This document shows, piece after piece, positions 55,207-64,000 of a stretch of 64,000 nt of DNA; the first letter of the stretch is position 1, and each line of letters begins with the position of its first letter. Below the pieces are notes generated by a model that ran no database searches, had not been told where the DNA came from, and saw only the letters and a program-made list of their open reading frames with translations. The DNA comes from Streptomyces sp. PH10-H1 (lineage in GTDB: Bacteria > Actinomycetota > Actinomycetes > Streptomycetales > Streptomycetaceae). Made by a program: the position numbers and the translations under genes. The stretch spans positions 1 to 64,000 of the forward strand of contig NZ_JASISZ010000036.1 of the NCBI RefSeq assembly GCF_030063355.1. Reading direction: 5' to 3'.

Positions 55207-57504
55207 CTACTGGTCCAGCCCTTCCGGCAGTTCGCCGGTGTGCACCACGCCCAGCGAACGGGTGGCACGGGTCAGGGCGACATAGAGATCGCTGGCGCCG
55301 CGGGCCGAGCCGGAGACGATGAGCGCGGGCTCGACGACGATCACCGCGTCGAACTCCAGCCCCTTGGCCTGCCGGGCGTCGAGCAGGACCAGCGGCTGCG
55401 TCAGATCGGGCTCCTCGCCCGCCGTCACGCCGGGCAGCTTCCCGGCCAGCGCTTCGTGGAGCGCACGCGGCGCGATCACCGCGAGGCGGCCGTCGTCCGG
55501 GGTCTCTCCGGACACGGCCTCCGCGACCGTGCGGACCAGGTCGTCCGTGGCGCGAATCCAGGGGCGCACCCCCGTGGAGCGTACGGAGCGCGGCGGCTCG
55601 TACGACGGGTCGGCGGCGCGGGCCACGCCGGCCGCCATTTCCATGATCTCGGCCGGAGTGCGGTAGTTGACGCCCAGGCGCACATGGCTCCAGCGGTCCC
55701 CGACGTACGGGTCGAGGATCTGCTGCCAGGAGGCGCAGCCCGCCGGGTCGCCGGTCTGGGCGGGGTCGCCGACCAGGGTCAGCGAGCGCGTCGGGCAGCG
55801 GCGCATCAGCAGCCGCCAGGCCATCGCGGACAGCTCCTGCGCCTCGTCCACGATGATGTGGCCGAAGGCCCAGGTGCGGTCGGCGGCGGCGCGTTCCGCG
55901 GCGCTGCGGTGGTCGGTCTCCTCGTGGCGTTCGGCAAAGCGTTCGGCGTCGATGAGGTCGTGGGCGGACAGGATCTCCGATTCCTCGCCCTCGAACTCGA
56001 AGGTGCGCGAGCCGTAGGACAGTTCCAGCACCCCCTGGGCGTAAGCCACTTGCTCGCCCCGTTCCCGCGCGGCCGCGGCGCGCGCGGCGCGCTTGTCCTC
56101 GCCGAGCAGCTCGGCGGCCTCGTCGAGGAGCGGAATGTCGCTCGCCGTCCATGCGCCGCCGGTACGGCGGATCAGTGCGGCGTCGGTGTCGGGCAGCTGG
56201 ACGGGGTCGGCGAGGAAGTCGCTGATCAGCTGCTGCGGGGTGAGGTACGGCCAGAACGTGTCGATGGCGGCGTGCACCTCGGGGTTGGCGTCCAGTTCGT
56301 TGCCCAGCTGCTCGACCTCGTCCGGGTCGAGGAGGTTCTCGCCGTCGTACGGGTCGGTGCCGAGCCGTTCGGCGAGCTGGGCGGTGAGCGCGTCGAGGAC
56401 GAAGCGGCCGAAGTGGGCGCGGGCCAAGTTGTGCGGCAACCGGGTCTCGCGCGCGCAGTGCCGGGCGTCCTCGGCGGCGGCGCGCTCCAGCAGCAGCGTC
56501 TCGCGCTCGTGCCGGATGACGAGGAACGGGTCGGGGACGGTCTGCCGGTCCCGCAGGACCCGCGTGAGGACATCGGCCATGCCGGCCCGGCCCTTGACGG
56601 CGGCGGCCCCGGCACGGTCGGTGCCCGTGGCCCGCACACCGGGGAAGAGTTCGTCCACGGTGGACAGCAGCACACCGGTCTCGCCCAGTGAGGGCAGCAC
56701 CTCGCCGATGTATCCGAGGAAGGCCGGGTTGGGCCCGATGATCAGTACGGCCCGGCGGGCGAGCTGCTCGCGGTGGGCGTAGAGCAGATAGGCCGCCCGG
56801 TGCAGTGCGACGGCGGTCTTGCCGGTTCCGGGCCCGCCTTCGACGACGAGGACGCCCCGGTGCGGAGCGCGGATGATCTCGTCCTGCTCGGCCTGGATCG
56901 TCTGCACGATGTCGGCCATGCGCCCGGTGCGGGCGGCGCCGAGGGCGGCGAGGAGCACCGCGTCGCCGCGCGGGTCCTCGTATCCGGTACGGACCGCGTC
57001 GGCGAGGTCCAGGACCTCGTCATGGAGCGCGGTGACGGTGCGCCCGGAAGTGGTGAGGTGGCGACGGCGGCGCAGGCCCATCGGGGAATGCCCGGTGGCG
57101 AGATAGAAGGGACGTGCGACGGGGGCCCGCCAGTCGACGATGAGCGGGGTGTGCGCATCGTCGTCCTGCCGGATTCCGATACGCCCGATGTGGTGGCTCA
57201 TTCCATCGGCGAAGTCGATCCGTCCGAAGCAGAGTCCGGATTCCACGGAATTGAGCGCGGAGAGCAGTCCGGTCCGCTCGGTGACCGTCACATCGCGCTC
57301 GACGCGGGCCTGGAGGCCCTTGCCGACCTGGGCAAAGGAGGCCAGGACTGTGGCCTCGGCCTGCTCGCGGAGCGTGTCGAGGCGCTCGTAGAGCCGTGAG
57401 ACGAATTGCTGTTCATTCTGCAATTCCTCGGTTGACAATTCAGCTCCTGACGCGGTACAGTGTCCACATAAGACTTCTCTGCGCTGTTTTCTGCGCGAAG
57501 ACAT
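55207..57504 (-). CDS. HelD-type helicase-like ATPase (RNA polymerase recycling)
   Basis: A UvrD/HelD-like SF1 protein (765 residues from the ATG at 57504). It has an N-terminal antiparallel coiled coil (QNEQQFVSRLYERLDTLREQ), Walker A VVEGGPGTGKTAVALHRAAY, a large insertion between helicase parts, Walker B FGHIIVDEAQELSAMAW and motif VI-like LYVALTRATRSLGVVHTGEL. Actinobacterial (class II) HelD proteins bind stalled RNA polymerase and some protect it from rifamycins. The TTG at 57438 (LSTEELQNEQ...) has AGGAG 6 bases upstream and matches the usual N-terminus better than the ATG at 57504, so the true protein may be 743 residues. Confidence 0.88.
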   Translation of the reverse strand: MSSRRKQRREVLCGHCTASGAELSTEELQNEQQFVSRLYERLDTLREQAEATVLASFAQVGKGLQARVERDVTVTERTGLLSALNSVESGLCFGRIDFADGMSHHIGRIGIRQDDDAHTPLIVDWRAPVARPFYLATGHSPMGLRRRRHLTTSGRTVTALHDEVLDLADAVRTGYEDPRGDAVLLAALGAARTGRMADIVQTIQAEQDEIIRAPHRGVLVVEGGPGTGKTAVALHRAAYLLYAHREQLARRAVLIIGPNPAFLGYIGEVLPSLGETGVLLSTVDELFPGVRATGTDRAGAAAVKGRAGMADVLTRVLRDRQTVPDPFLVIRHERETLLLERAAAEDARHCARETRLPHNLARAHFGRFVLDALTAQLAERLGTDPYDGENLLDPDEVEQLGNELDANPEVHAAIDTFWPYLTPQQLISDFLADPVQLPDTDAALIRRTGGAWTASDIPLLDEAAELLGEDKRAARAAAARERGEQVAYAQGVLELSYGSRTFEFEGEESEILSAHDLIDAERFAERHEETDHRSAAERAAADRTWAFGHIIVDEAQELSAMAWRLLMRRCPTRSLTLVGDPAQTGDPAGCASWQQILDPYVGDRWSHVRLGVNYRTPAEIMEMAAGVARAADPSYEPPRSVRSTGVRPWIRATDDLVRTVAEAVSGETPDDGRLAVIAPRALHEALAGKLPGVTAGEEPDLTQPLVLLDARQAKGLEFDAVIVVEPALIVSGSARGASDLYVALTRATRSLGVVHTGELPEGLDQ

Positions 57505-57527
57505 GAAGCACCTAATATACGCAGTGG

Positions 57528-57564
57528 AATACCCAGGACGTCAATGCGTCCGGGGTATTTTTTT
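57528..57564 (+). terminator. Hairpin with T tract between CNNM and HelD genes
   Basis: A 13-bp stem with one mismatch (57528-57540 with 57547-57559), 6-base loop and T7 tract (57558-57564). The T tract makes it an intrinsic terminator on the plus strand. The flanking genes are on the minus strand, where the hairpin lacks a U tail, but it sits between the CNNM stop (57585) and the HelD start. Confidence 0.6.
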
Positions 57565-57584
57565 GTGCTGGGCCGGTATCCGGA

Positions 57585-58625
57585 TCACCGGGAGTGGTCG
57601 GCGTCCCTGCCGGTCGCGGCCGGACCGACCAGTTCCTTCAGGACGTCGGCCATCGTGACGAGGCCGATGCCGCGGCCCGTCTCGTCGACCACCGAAGCCA
57701 GATGGGCCCGGCCGGCGCGCATGGCGGTGAGGACGTCGTCGAGGGGAGTGGCGGCGCGGACCGTGGTGATGCGCCGCAGGGCCTCGCCGGGGAAGGACCG
57801 GTCCCGCGGCTGGGTGAACAGGGCGTCCTTGACGTGCAGATAGCCCAGCAGCCGGCCGTCGGCGCCGGCCACCGGAAAGCGGGAGAAGCCGGATTGCGCG
57901 GACAGCCGCTCCAGGCCCTCGGGCGTGATGCCCAGCGGGGCGCGGACGACGCGGTCGGTGTGCAGAACGATCTCTCCGACGGGCCGGCGGCCGAGTTCCA
58001 GGGCGTCCTGCAGGCGTTCGGCGGCCCGCGAGTCCAGGAGTCCGGCCTGGCCGGCGTCGGTCACCATCCGGGACAGCTGGTCGTCGGAGAACACCGCCGC
58101 GACCTCGTCCCTGGTCTCGACGCGCAGCAGTCTCAGGAGGGTGTTCGCGAAGGCGTTGATCGTGAAGATGACCGGGCGCAGGGCCCGGGTGACGGCGACC
58201 AGCGGCGGGCCGAGCGCCAGCGCGCTGCGCGCGGGCGCGGCGAGGGCGATGTTCTTGGGGACCATCTCGCCGATGAGCATATGGAGATAGGTGGCGACCG
58301 TCAGGGCGATCACGAACGCGATCGGGTGGATGAGCGCCCCGGGCACGCTGACCGCGTGGAAGACCGGTTCGAGCAGCTGCGCGAAGGCCGGTTCCGCGAC
58401 GATGCCCAGGACCAGGGTGCAGACGGTGATGCCGAGCTGGGCCGCGGCGAGCAGCGGCGACAGGTGTTCCAGGCCCCAGATGACGCTGAGGGCACGGCGG
58501 TCGCCGCTGGCGGCGCGCGTCTCGATCTGGCTGCGGCGTACGGAGATCATCGCGAACTCGGCGCCGACGAAGAAGGCGTTGACGACGAGGGACAGGGCGC
58601 CGATGAGGAGCTGCAGGGCGGTCAT
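57585..58625 (-). CDS. CNNM/CBS domain membrane protein (hemolysin C-like)
   Basis: A 346-residue CNNM-family protein. The N-terminal CNNM transmembrane domain (LLIGALSLVVNAFFVGAEFA, LGITVCTLVLGIVAEPAFAQ, HPIAFVIALTVATYLHMLIG, EMVPKNIAL) is followed by two CBS motifs (about 205-335: VLHTDRVVRAPLGITPEGLE, HVKDALFTQ, HLASVVDETGRGIGLVTMAD). The C-terminal CorC_HlyC domain of its neighbour is missing. CNNM/CorC proteins handle Mg2+ or Co2+ efflux. Its ATG (58625) overlaps the upstream CNNM gene stop by 4 bases, so the two are translationally coupled and may form a heterodimer. Confidence 0.9.
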   Translation of the reverse strand: MTALQLLIGALSLVVNAFFVGAEFAMISVRRSQIETRAASGDRRALSVIWGLEHLSPLLAAAQLGITVCTLVLGIVAEPAFAQLLEPVFHAVSVPGALIHPIAFVIALTVATYLHMLIGEMVPKNIALAAPARSALALGPPLVAVTRALRPVIFTINAFANTLLRLLRVETRDEVAAVFSDDQLSRMVTDAGQAGLLDSRAAERLQDALELGRRPVGEIVLHTDRVVRAPLGITPEGLERLSAQSGFSRFPVAGADGRLLGYLHVKDALFTQPRDRSFPGEALRRITTVRAATPLDDVLTAMRAGRAHLASVVDETGRGIGLVTMADVLKELVGPAATGRDADHSR

Positions 58626-59971
58626 CGGGAGGTCTCCCCGTCCGGTGCGGACCGGTCGCCGGCGGCGGGCGGCGAGATCAGCCGGACACGGGCGGCGCGG
58701 CGCCCGGTCGCCTCGGTGACCTCGAGTCGCCAGCCGTCCAGTTCTACGGTGTCGCCGAGGGCCGGGATCCGGCCGAGGCGCTGGGCGACGAGGCCGGCGA
58801 GGGTCTCGTACGGTCCGTCGGGGGCGTGCAGGCCGATCTCCTCCAGCTGGTCCTCGGTGCGGGTCGCGCCGTCGGCGTCGTAGATCCGGCGGCCGTCCGC
58901 GTCCTCCCCGACGAGGGTCAGGTCGGACAGCTCGTGCGGGTCGTGCTCGTCGCGGACCTCGCCGACGACCTCCTCGACGATGTCCTCCAGGGTGACGACG
59001 CCGGCCGTACCGCCGTACTCGTCGATGACGACGGCCATGGACTGCTTGCCGCCCAGCCGGTCCAGCAGCCGGTCGACGGTCAGCGACTCGGGCACCAGCA
59101 CGGGTTGGCGCAGCAGCGACGTGACCGGGAAGTGGGGGCGGCGCTCGGCGGGGACGGCCAGCACGTCCTTGATGTGCGCGGTGCCGATGACGGAGTCGAG
59201 GGTGCCGCGGTAGACCGGGAAACGGGACAGTCCGGTGGCGCGGGTGGCGTCGGCGACGTCCTCGGCGGTGGCGCGCGAGTCGAGCGCGGTGACCTGGACA
59301 CGGGGCGTCATCACGTTCTCGGCGGTGAGATCCGCCAGGTTCAGGGTGCGGACGAACAGCTCCGCGGTGTCCGCCTCCAGGGTGCCGGCCTTGGCGGAGT
59401 GCCGGGCCATGGCCACCAGTTCCTGCGGGCCGCGCGCGGAGGCCAGCTCCTCGGCGGGCTCCAGGCCCATGCCGCGCAGGATCCGGTTGGCGGTGTTGTT
59501 CAGGTGCCGGATCAACGGGCCGAACGCGGCGGTGAAGGCCCGCTGCGGGGCGGCGACGGCCTTGGCGACCGGTAGTGGCCGGGAGATCGCCCAGTTCTTG
59601 GGGACGAGTTCGCCGACGACCATCAGCAGCACGGTCGATAGCGCCGTGCCCAGGATCAGCGCGGCGGAGGTGGACGCGGACTCCGGCAGCCCGGCGGCTT
59701 CCATCGGCCCGGTGAGCAGCTTGGTGATCGACCCCTTGGAGAGCATGCCGATGACCAGGCCGGTGACGGTGATGCCCAGCTGTGCGCCGGACAGCTGGAG
59801 GGTCAGGGTGCGGACCGCCTCCAGGGCGGCGGACGCGCCGCGCTCGCCGGCCTGCTCCGCGCGTTCCAGCTCGCCGCGTTCGATGGTGGTGAGCGAGAAC
59901 TCGGCCGCTACGAAGACACCGCAGGCGAGGGTGAGCAGCAGAGCGACCACCAGGAGGAGCACTTCGGTCAT
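58622..59971 (-). CDS. CNNM/CorC family transporter (full length)
   Basis: A 449-residue CNNM-CBS-CorC_HlyC protein. Transmembrane region (LLLVVALLLTLACGVFVAAE, FSLTTIERGE, LGITVTGLVIGMLSKG, LIL GTALSTVLLMVVGELVPKN), CBS pair (ENVMTPRVQVTALDSRATAE, SRFPVYRGTLDSVIGTAHIK, MAVVIDEYGGTAGVVTLEDI VEEVVGEV) and C-terminal CorC_HlyC domain (ETLAGLVAQRLGRIPALGDT). Predicted divalent cation (Mg2+/Co2+) exporter. The ATG at 59971 is used. The coupled short paralogue follows. Confidence 0.92.
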   Translation of the reverse strand: MTEVLLLVVALLLTLACGVFVAAEFSLTTIERGELERAEQAGERGASAALEAVRTLTLQLSGAQLGITVTGLVIGMLSKGSITKLLTGPMEAAGLPESASTSAALILGTALSTVLLMVVGELVPKNWAISRPLPVAKAVAAPQRAFTAAFGPLIRHLNNTANRILRGMGLEPAEELASARGPQELVAMARHSAKAGTLEADTAELFVRTLNLADLTAENVMTPRVQVTALDSRATAEDVADATRATGLSRFPVYRGTLDSVIGTAHIKDVLAVPAERRPHFPVTSLLRQPVLVPESLTVDRLLDRLGGKQSMAVVIDEYGGTAGVVTLEDIVEEVVGEVRDEHDPHELSDLTLVGEDADGRRIYDADGATRTEDQLEEIGLHAPDGPYETLAGLVAQRLGRIPALGDTVELDGWRLEVTEATGRRAARVRLISPPAAGDRSAPDGETSR

Positions 59972-60378
59972 CGGGTCACCTCCGTCCCATGATCGGACAG
60001 CGGCGGACGGTTCGCACGGCACCGGCTACGGGGAGGGTCGTCCATGGAGGGACGTTCACGCCTTTCCTCGAGGGGCTGCCTTGGGGGCGGTCATACGGGT
60101 TGTCATGCCGGCTGTCCCGGGGGACGCGGATCATGCTCATAGTAAAGGAAAGGCAAAGCGGCGGCGTGGCGCGGGGGCACGGGCGCAGCGCCCGCTCCTG
60201 GATCGCCGCCGCGCGCGGGCTACCGGAAGGCGTTGTGCGAACGCGTACGGTGATTGTCCCAGGTCACTGTTTCACCCCGTTTCCGATCATGTCCGAAGGG
60301 CCGAATCCGGGGCTCGGGGGAGGGTGCCGAGGGATAGGGTGGAGGCTTCCCGCGACCCGCCCCGGAGGTGCCTGCCCG
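59972..60378. other. Divergent promoter region of CNNM and dnaE
   Basis: About 400 bases with no supported gene. It must hold the promoters of the CNNM pair (minus) and dnaE (plus). I see a purine-rich stretch around 60140-60165 but no clear -10/-35 pair or riboswitch-like structure. Confidence 0.5.
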
Positions 60379-63300
60379 GTGTCCGACAGCTTTGTCCACC
60401 TGCACAATCACACCCAGTTCTCGCTTCTCGACGGCGCGCAGAAACTGCCCATCCTCTTCAAGAAGATCGAGGAGGAGGGTATGCCGGCGGTGGCCATGTC
60501 GGACCACGGCAACATGTTCGGCGCGTACGAGTTCTTCCAGGTGGCGAAGAAGGGCCCGGTCAAGCCGATCATCGGCATCGAGGCCTATGTGGCGCCGTCC
60601 TCCCGGCGCAACCGGAAGCCGGAGTTCTGGGGTCCCGGCGGGCAGCGGGCCGTCTCGGACGACGGTGAGGGCAGCAAGGACGTCAGCGGCGGCGGCCGCT
60701 TCACCCATATGACGATGTGGGCCGAGCACGCGCAGGGTCTGCGGAACCTCTTCCGCCTCTCCTCGCTCGCGAGCTTCGAGGGCTTCTACGGAAAGCCCCG
60801 GATGGACCGGGAACTGATCGCCCAGCACGCCTCGGGAATCATCGCGACGACCGGCTGCCCGTCGGGCGAGATCCAGACCCGCATCCGGCTCGGCCAGTTC
60901 GACGAGGCCCTCAAGGCCGCCTCCGACTTCCAGGACATGTTCGGCAAGGAGAACTATTTCCTGGAGCTGATGGACCACGGCCTGGATCTGGAGCGGAACG
61001 TCCGCGAGGACCTGCTCAGGATCGCCGAACAGCTGAAGATCCCGCTGCTGGCGACCAACGACTCGCACTACGTGCACGAGAGCGAGGCCGACTCGCACGA
61101 CACCCTGCTGTGCGTCGGCGTCGGCAAGAACAAGGACGACCCGGCCCGGTTCCGGTTCAACGGGACCGGCTACTACATCAAGACCGCGGCCGAGATGCGC
61201 GAGCTGTTCTCGGAACTGCCCGACGCGTGCGACAACACGCTGCTGATCGCCGAGCGCATCCAGCCGTACGACGAGGTCTTCGCCGAAGTCAACCAGATGC
61301 CGCAGTTCGACGTGCCCAAGGGCGAGACCCAGGAATCGTGGCTGCGCAAAGAGGTCATGAACGGTCTGGTGATGCGCTACGGCGACCCCATCCCCGATGC
61401 CGTCATGGAGCGGTTCGAGACCGAGATGAAGATCATCGGTCCGATGGGGTTCTCCAGCTACTTCCTCGTCGTCGCCGACATCTGCAAGCACGCGCGTGAC
61501 AACGACGTGCCCGTCGGCCCCGGCCGTGGCTCGGCGACCGGCTCGATCGTCGCCTACGCCACTCGCATCACCGAGCTGTGCCCCCTGGAGCACGGCCTGC
61601 TGTTCGAGCGGTTCCTGAACCCCGAGCGGATCAACCCGCCCGACGTCGACCTCGACTTCGACGACCGCCAGCGCGACCGGATGGTGCGCTACGTCACCGA
61701 GAAGTACGGGGAGGAGTACACCGCCCAGGTCAACACCTTCGGCACCATCAAGGCCAAGGCCGCGGTCAAGGACTCCTCCCGGGTCCTGGGCTACCCCTTC
61801 GCGATGGGCGACCGCATCACCAAGGCCATGCCGGCCGACGTGATGGGCAAGGGCGTTCCGCTCACCGGCATGTTCGACCCCTCGCACCCCCGCTACGGCG
61901 AGGCGGGCGAGATCCGGCAGATGTACGAGAACGAGCCGGACGTCAAGCGGGTCATCGACACCGCGAAGGGCATCGAGGGCCTGGTACGCGGCACCGGTGT
62001 GCACGCGGCCGCGGTGATCCTTTCGAAGACGCCCCTGCTGGACCTGATCCCGATGCACCGCCGGGACAAGGACGGCGTGATCATCACGGGCTTCGACTAC
62101 CCCAGTTGCGAAAACATGGGGCTGGTCAAGATGGACTTCCTGGGTCTGCGGAACCTGGGCATCATCCATCACGCCCTGAAGATCGTGAAAGAGAACCGGG
62201 GCGTCGACCTCAAGACCGAGACCATCCCGCTGGACGACACCACCACCTACGAACTGCTGGCGCGCGGCGACACCCTGGGCGTCTTCCAGCTCGACGGCGG
62301 CAACATGCGCGCGCTCCTGAAGCTGATGGAGCCCACCCGGTTCGAGGACATCGCCGCCGTCCTCGCCCTGTACCGGCCCGGCCCGATGGCCGCGAACGCG
62401 CACACCAACTACGCGCACCGCAAGAACGCCCGCCAGGAGATCGAGCCGATCCATCCCGAGCTGCGCGAAGCGCTCGAACCGATCCTGGGGACCACCTTCC
62501 ACCTGCTCGTCTACCAAGAGCAGATCATGGCCATCGCCCGGGAACTGGCCGGCTACAGCCTCGGCGGCGCCGACCTGCTGCGCCGCGCCATGGGCAAGAA
62601 GAAGCCGGAAGTGCTGGCGGCCGAGTGGGAGAAGTTCCACGGCGGTATGCACGACAACGGCTACAGCGAAGAGTCGATCAAGGCGCTGTGGGACGTCATG
62701 CTCCCGTTCTCCGGCTACGCCTTCAACAAGTCGCACACCGCCGGCTACGGCCTCGTCTCGTACTGGACCGCCTACCTCAAGGCGAACTACCCCGCCGAGT
62801 ACATGGCGGCGCTGCTCACCTCGGTGGACGACGACAAGGACAAGGCCGCCATCTATCTGGCCGACGCCCGCAAGATGGGCGTCAACGTACTGCCGCCGGA
62901 CGTGAACGAGTCCACCGCCGACTTCACCGCCGTCGGCGACGATGTGCGGTTCGGCCTGAAGTCCGTCCGCAACGTCGGCACGAACGTCATCGAGTCGCTG
63001 GTCGCCTCGCGCAAGTCCAAGGGGAAGTACAGCGCCTTCAGCGACTTCCTCGACAAGGCGGAGATCAACGCGCTCAACAAGCGGGCCGTGGAATCCCTGA
63101 TCAAGGCCGGTGCGTTCGACTCCCTCGGGCACACCCGCAAGGGGCTGTCCGCGGTCCACGAGGACGCCATCGACGCGATCATCCCGGTCAAGAAGGCCGA
63201 GGCGTACGGGCAGGACGACCTCTTCGGCGCGCTCGACAGCGGCGATGACGGCGGCTCGGGCTTCGGCCTGGACTTCAAGATCGGCGAGGACGAATGGCCG

Positions 63301-63933
63301 CGCAAGCAACTGCTGTCGACCGAGCGGGAGATGCTGGGCCTGTATGTCTCCGCGCACCCGCTGGACGGTGCGGAGCACATCCTCGCCCGTAACCGCGACA
63401 CCTCCATCGCCGATCTGCTCGGCTCGGGGCAGACTCAGGGCGTGGTGAAACTCGCCGGGCTCATCACCACCGTCGAGCGGCGGATGACGAAGCAGGGCAA
63501 CGCCTGGGCGATCGTCCAGCTCGCCGACCGTGACGCCACGATGGAGATCTGCTTCTTCCCCGCCTCCTACCAGCTGGTGCAGCACGCGCTGATCCCGGAC
63601 ACGGTGGTGGCGGTGACCGGACGGATCAACGACCGGGACGGCGCGATCAACATCGCCGGCCAGGAACTGATGGAGCTGGACATCTCCTCCGCCGAGTACG
63701 GCGGCAAGCCCCCCGTCCAGTTGTTCATGCGCGCCCACAAGCTCAACCAGCCGGCCATCACCGAACTCAAGCGCATCCTGCGCGCCCATCCGGGCGAAAG
63801 CCCCGTCCGCATGCGCGTCCGCGGCCCGGAGAAGACCACCGTCTTCGAGCTGGGATTCCTGGTGAACCACGAGACCATCGCCTCCGACATCAAGGGCTCC
63901 TTCGGCGCGGAGACCTGGCTGGGCGTGGCGTGA
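60379..63933 (+). CDS. dnaE: DNA polymerase III alpha subunit
   Basis: A 1184-residue C-family replicative polymerase of the DnaE1 type. Its N-terminal PHP domain starts SFVHLHNHTQFSLLDGAQKL and includes VAMSDHGNMFGAYEFFQVAK. The palm and fingers carry VGPGRGSATGSIVAYATRIT, PDVDLDFDDRQRDRMVRYVT (catalytic DxD) and GVFQLDGGNMRALLKLMEPT. The helix-hairpin-helix region and a C-terminal OB domain (GVVKLAGLITTVERRMTKQG) follow. It is the main chromosomal polymerase. The GTG at 60379 has GGAGGTG 9 bases upstream and gives the usual length. Confidence 0.96.
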   Translation: MSDSFVHLHNHTQFSLLDGAQKLPILFKKIEEEGMPAVAMSDHGNMFGAYEFFQVAKKGPVKPIIGIEAYVAPSSRRNRKPEFWGPGGQRAVSDDGEGSKDVSGGGRFTHMTMWAEHAQGLRNLFRLSSLASFEGFYGKPRMDRELIAQHASGIIATTGCPSGEIQTRIRLGQFDEALKAASDFQDMFGKENYFLELMDHGLDLERNVREDLLRIAEQLKIPLLATNDSHYVHESEADSHDTLLCVGVGKNKDDPARFRFNGTGYYIKTAAEMRELFSELPDACDNTLLIAERIQPYDEVFAEVNQMPQFDVPKGETQESWLRKEVMNGLVMRYGDPIPDAVMERFETEMKIIGPMGFSSYFLVVADICKHARDNDVPVGPGRGSATGSIVAYATRITELCPLEHGLLFERFLNPERINPPDVDLDFDDRQRDRMVRYVTEKYGEEYTAQVNTFGTIKAKAAVKDSSRVLGYPFAMGDRITKAMPADVMGKGVPLTGMFDPSHPRYGEAGEIRQMYENEPDVKRVIDTAKGIEGLVRGTGVHAAAVILSKTPLLDLIPMHRRDKDGVIITGFDYPSCENMGLVKMDFLGLRNLGIIHHALKIVKENRGVDLKTETIPLDDTTTYELLARGDTLGVFQLDGGNMRALLKLMEPTRFEDIAAVLALYRPGPMAANAHTNYAHRKNARQEIEPIHPELREALEPILGTTFHLLVYQEQIMAIARELAGYSLGGADLLRRAMGKKKPEVLAAEWEKFHGGMHDNGYSEESIKALWDVMLPFSGYAFNKSHTAGYGLVSYWTAYLKANYPAEYMAALLTSVDDDKDKAAIYLADARKMGVNVLPPDVNESTADFTAVGDDVRFGLKSVRNVGTNVIESLVASRKSKGKYSAFSDFLDKAEINALNKRAVESLIKAGAFDSLGHTRKGLSAVHEDAIDAIIPVKKAEAYGQDDLFGALDSGDDGGSGFGLDFKIGEDEWPRKQLLSTEREMLGLYVSAHPLDGAEHILARNRDTSIADLLGSGQTQGVVKLAGLITTVERRMTKQGNAWAIVQLADRDATMEICFFPASYQLVQHALIPDTVVAVTGRINDRDGAINIAGQELMELDISSAEYGGKPPVQLFMRAHKLNQPAITELKRILRAHPGESPVRMRVRGPEKTTVFELGFLVNHETIASDIKGSFGAETWLGVA

Positions 63934-63983
63934 GCGACCAGTGGTTTCCGTCCGGCCACGGCCGGGCGGAAACCACTGGTCGC
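63934..63983 (+). terminator. dnaE terminator hairpin
   Basis: A 22-bp stem (63934-63955 with 63962-63983), one G-T wobble, 6-base loop, beginning directly after the dnaE stop codon. No T tract. Confidence 0.85.
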
Positions 63984-64000
63984 GGGCAGCGGCGGCGCGG

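Noticed and set aside
59972-60378. Magnesium riboswitch (M-box-like) in front of the CNNM genes
   Set aside because: No conserved M-box or ykoY elements could be recognised in the sequence.
60220-63870. 1200-codon open frame antisense to dnaE
   Set aside because: The dnaE frame carries all polymerase motifs; the antisense reading is Asp/Val/Gln-rich with no domain and is a product of GC-rich codon usage.

Overview
The window is very GC-rich actinobacterial chromosome. Its gene content (DUF1990, DUF5990, DUF6528 and DUF885 proteins, a CNNM/CBS pair, class II HelD, MT0933-like antitoxin, many GntR/Lrp/ROK regulators, PP2C/STAS/anti-sigma modules, GH29 fucosidase) points to Streptomyces or a close relative in Streptomycetaceae. 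No rRNA, tRNA or CRISPR array is visible. Housekeeping genes are purB (19.2-20.6 kb), dnaE (60.4-63.9 kb) and the 3' part of sbcC (5' edge).

Layout. 0-9 kb: sbcC end, two Lrp/AsnC regulators, each divergent from a sulfur-related gene (a rhodanese; a trans-sulfuration PLP enzyme), acetyltransferases, a DUF885 peptidase-like protein and DUF1990. 9-16 kb: an MFS exporter with a frameshift, a MocR regulator divergent from an EamA transporter, an alpha/beta hydrolase, an F420-reductase-like dinucleotide enzyme, and remnants of an NCS2 permease and a SigJ-like ECF sigma factor. 16-21.5 kb: a HutC-type GntR regulator with two dre-like operators, a ROK regulator, mug, purB and an SGNH hydrolase. 22-23.3 kb: a patch of remnants (flavoprotein, polynucleotide kinase-phosphatase, flavin monooxygenase). 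23.3-31.7 kb: a universal stress protein, two secreted proteins, a flotillin operon, a second HutC-type regulator, Asp23, DUF5990, a small antitoxin-like protein and an IS1380 remnant. 31.9-40 kb: cobF and a molybdenum locus (modA, fused modBC, two HTH-TOBE regulators, a di-TOBE molbindin, a sulfite-oxidase-like Moco protein and a decayed molybdenum hydroxylase). 40-43.2 kb: CGNR regulator, SRPBCC, VOC, L,D-transpeptidase and a low-GC patch with a small frameshifted gene. 43.5-47.3 kb: a complete SigB-type partner-switching set whose sigma gene is frameshifted. 47.6-51.2 kb: a P-loop ATPase paired with a membrane-anchored ligand-binding protein. 51.2-60 kb: GH29 fucosidase, LysR/DJ-1 pair, HelD and two CNNM proteins.

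The most striking theme is decay. At least six genes keep recognisable termini but have lost their middles or adjoining starts, and several others differ from an intact frame by one or two bases, often in short homopolymer or repeat tracts. The large deletions cannot be base-calling errors; the single-base lesions could be. The best candidates for unstudied biology are the ATPase/receptor pair at 47.6-51.2 kb, the molybdate locus with paired HTH-TOBE regulators, and the partner-switching module, whose antagonist carries an aspartate where the phosphoserine is expected.
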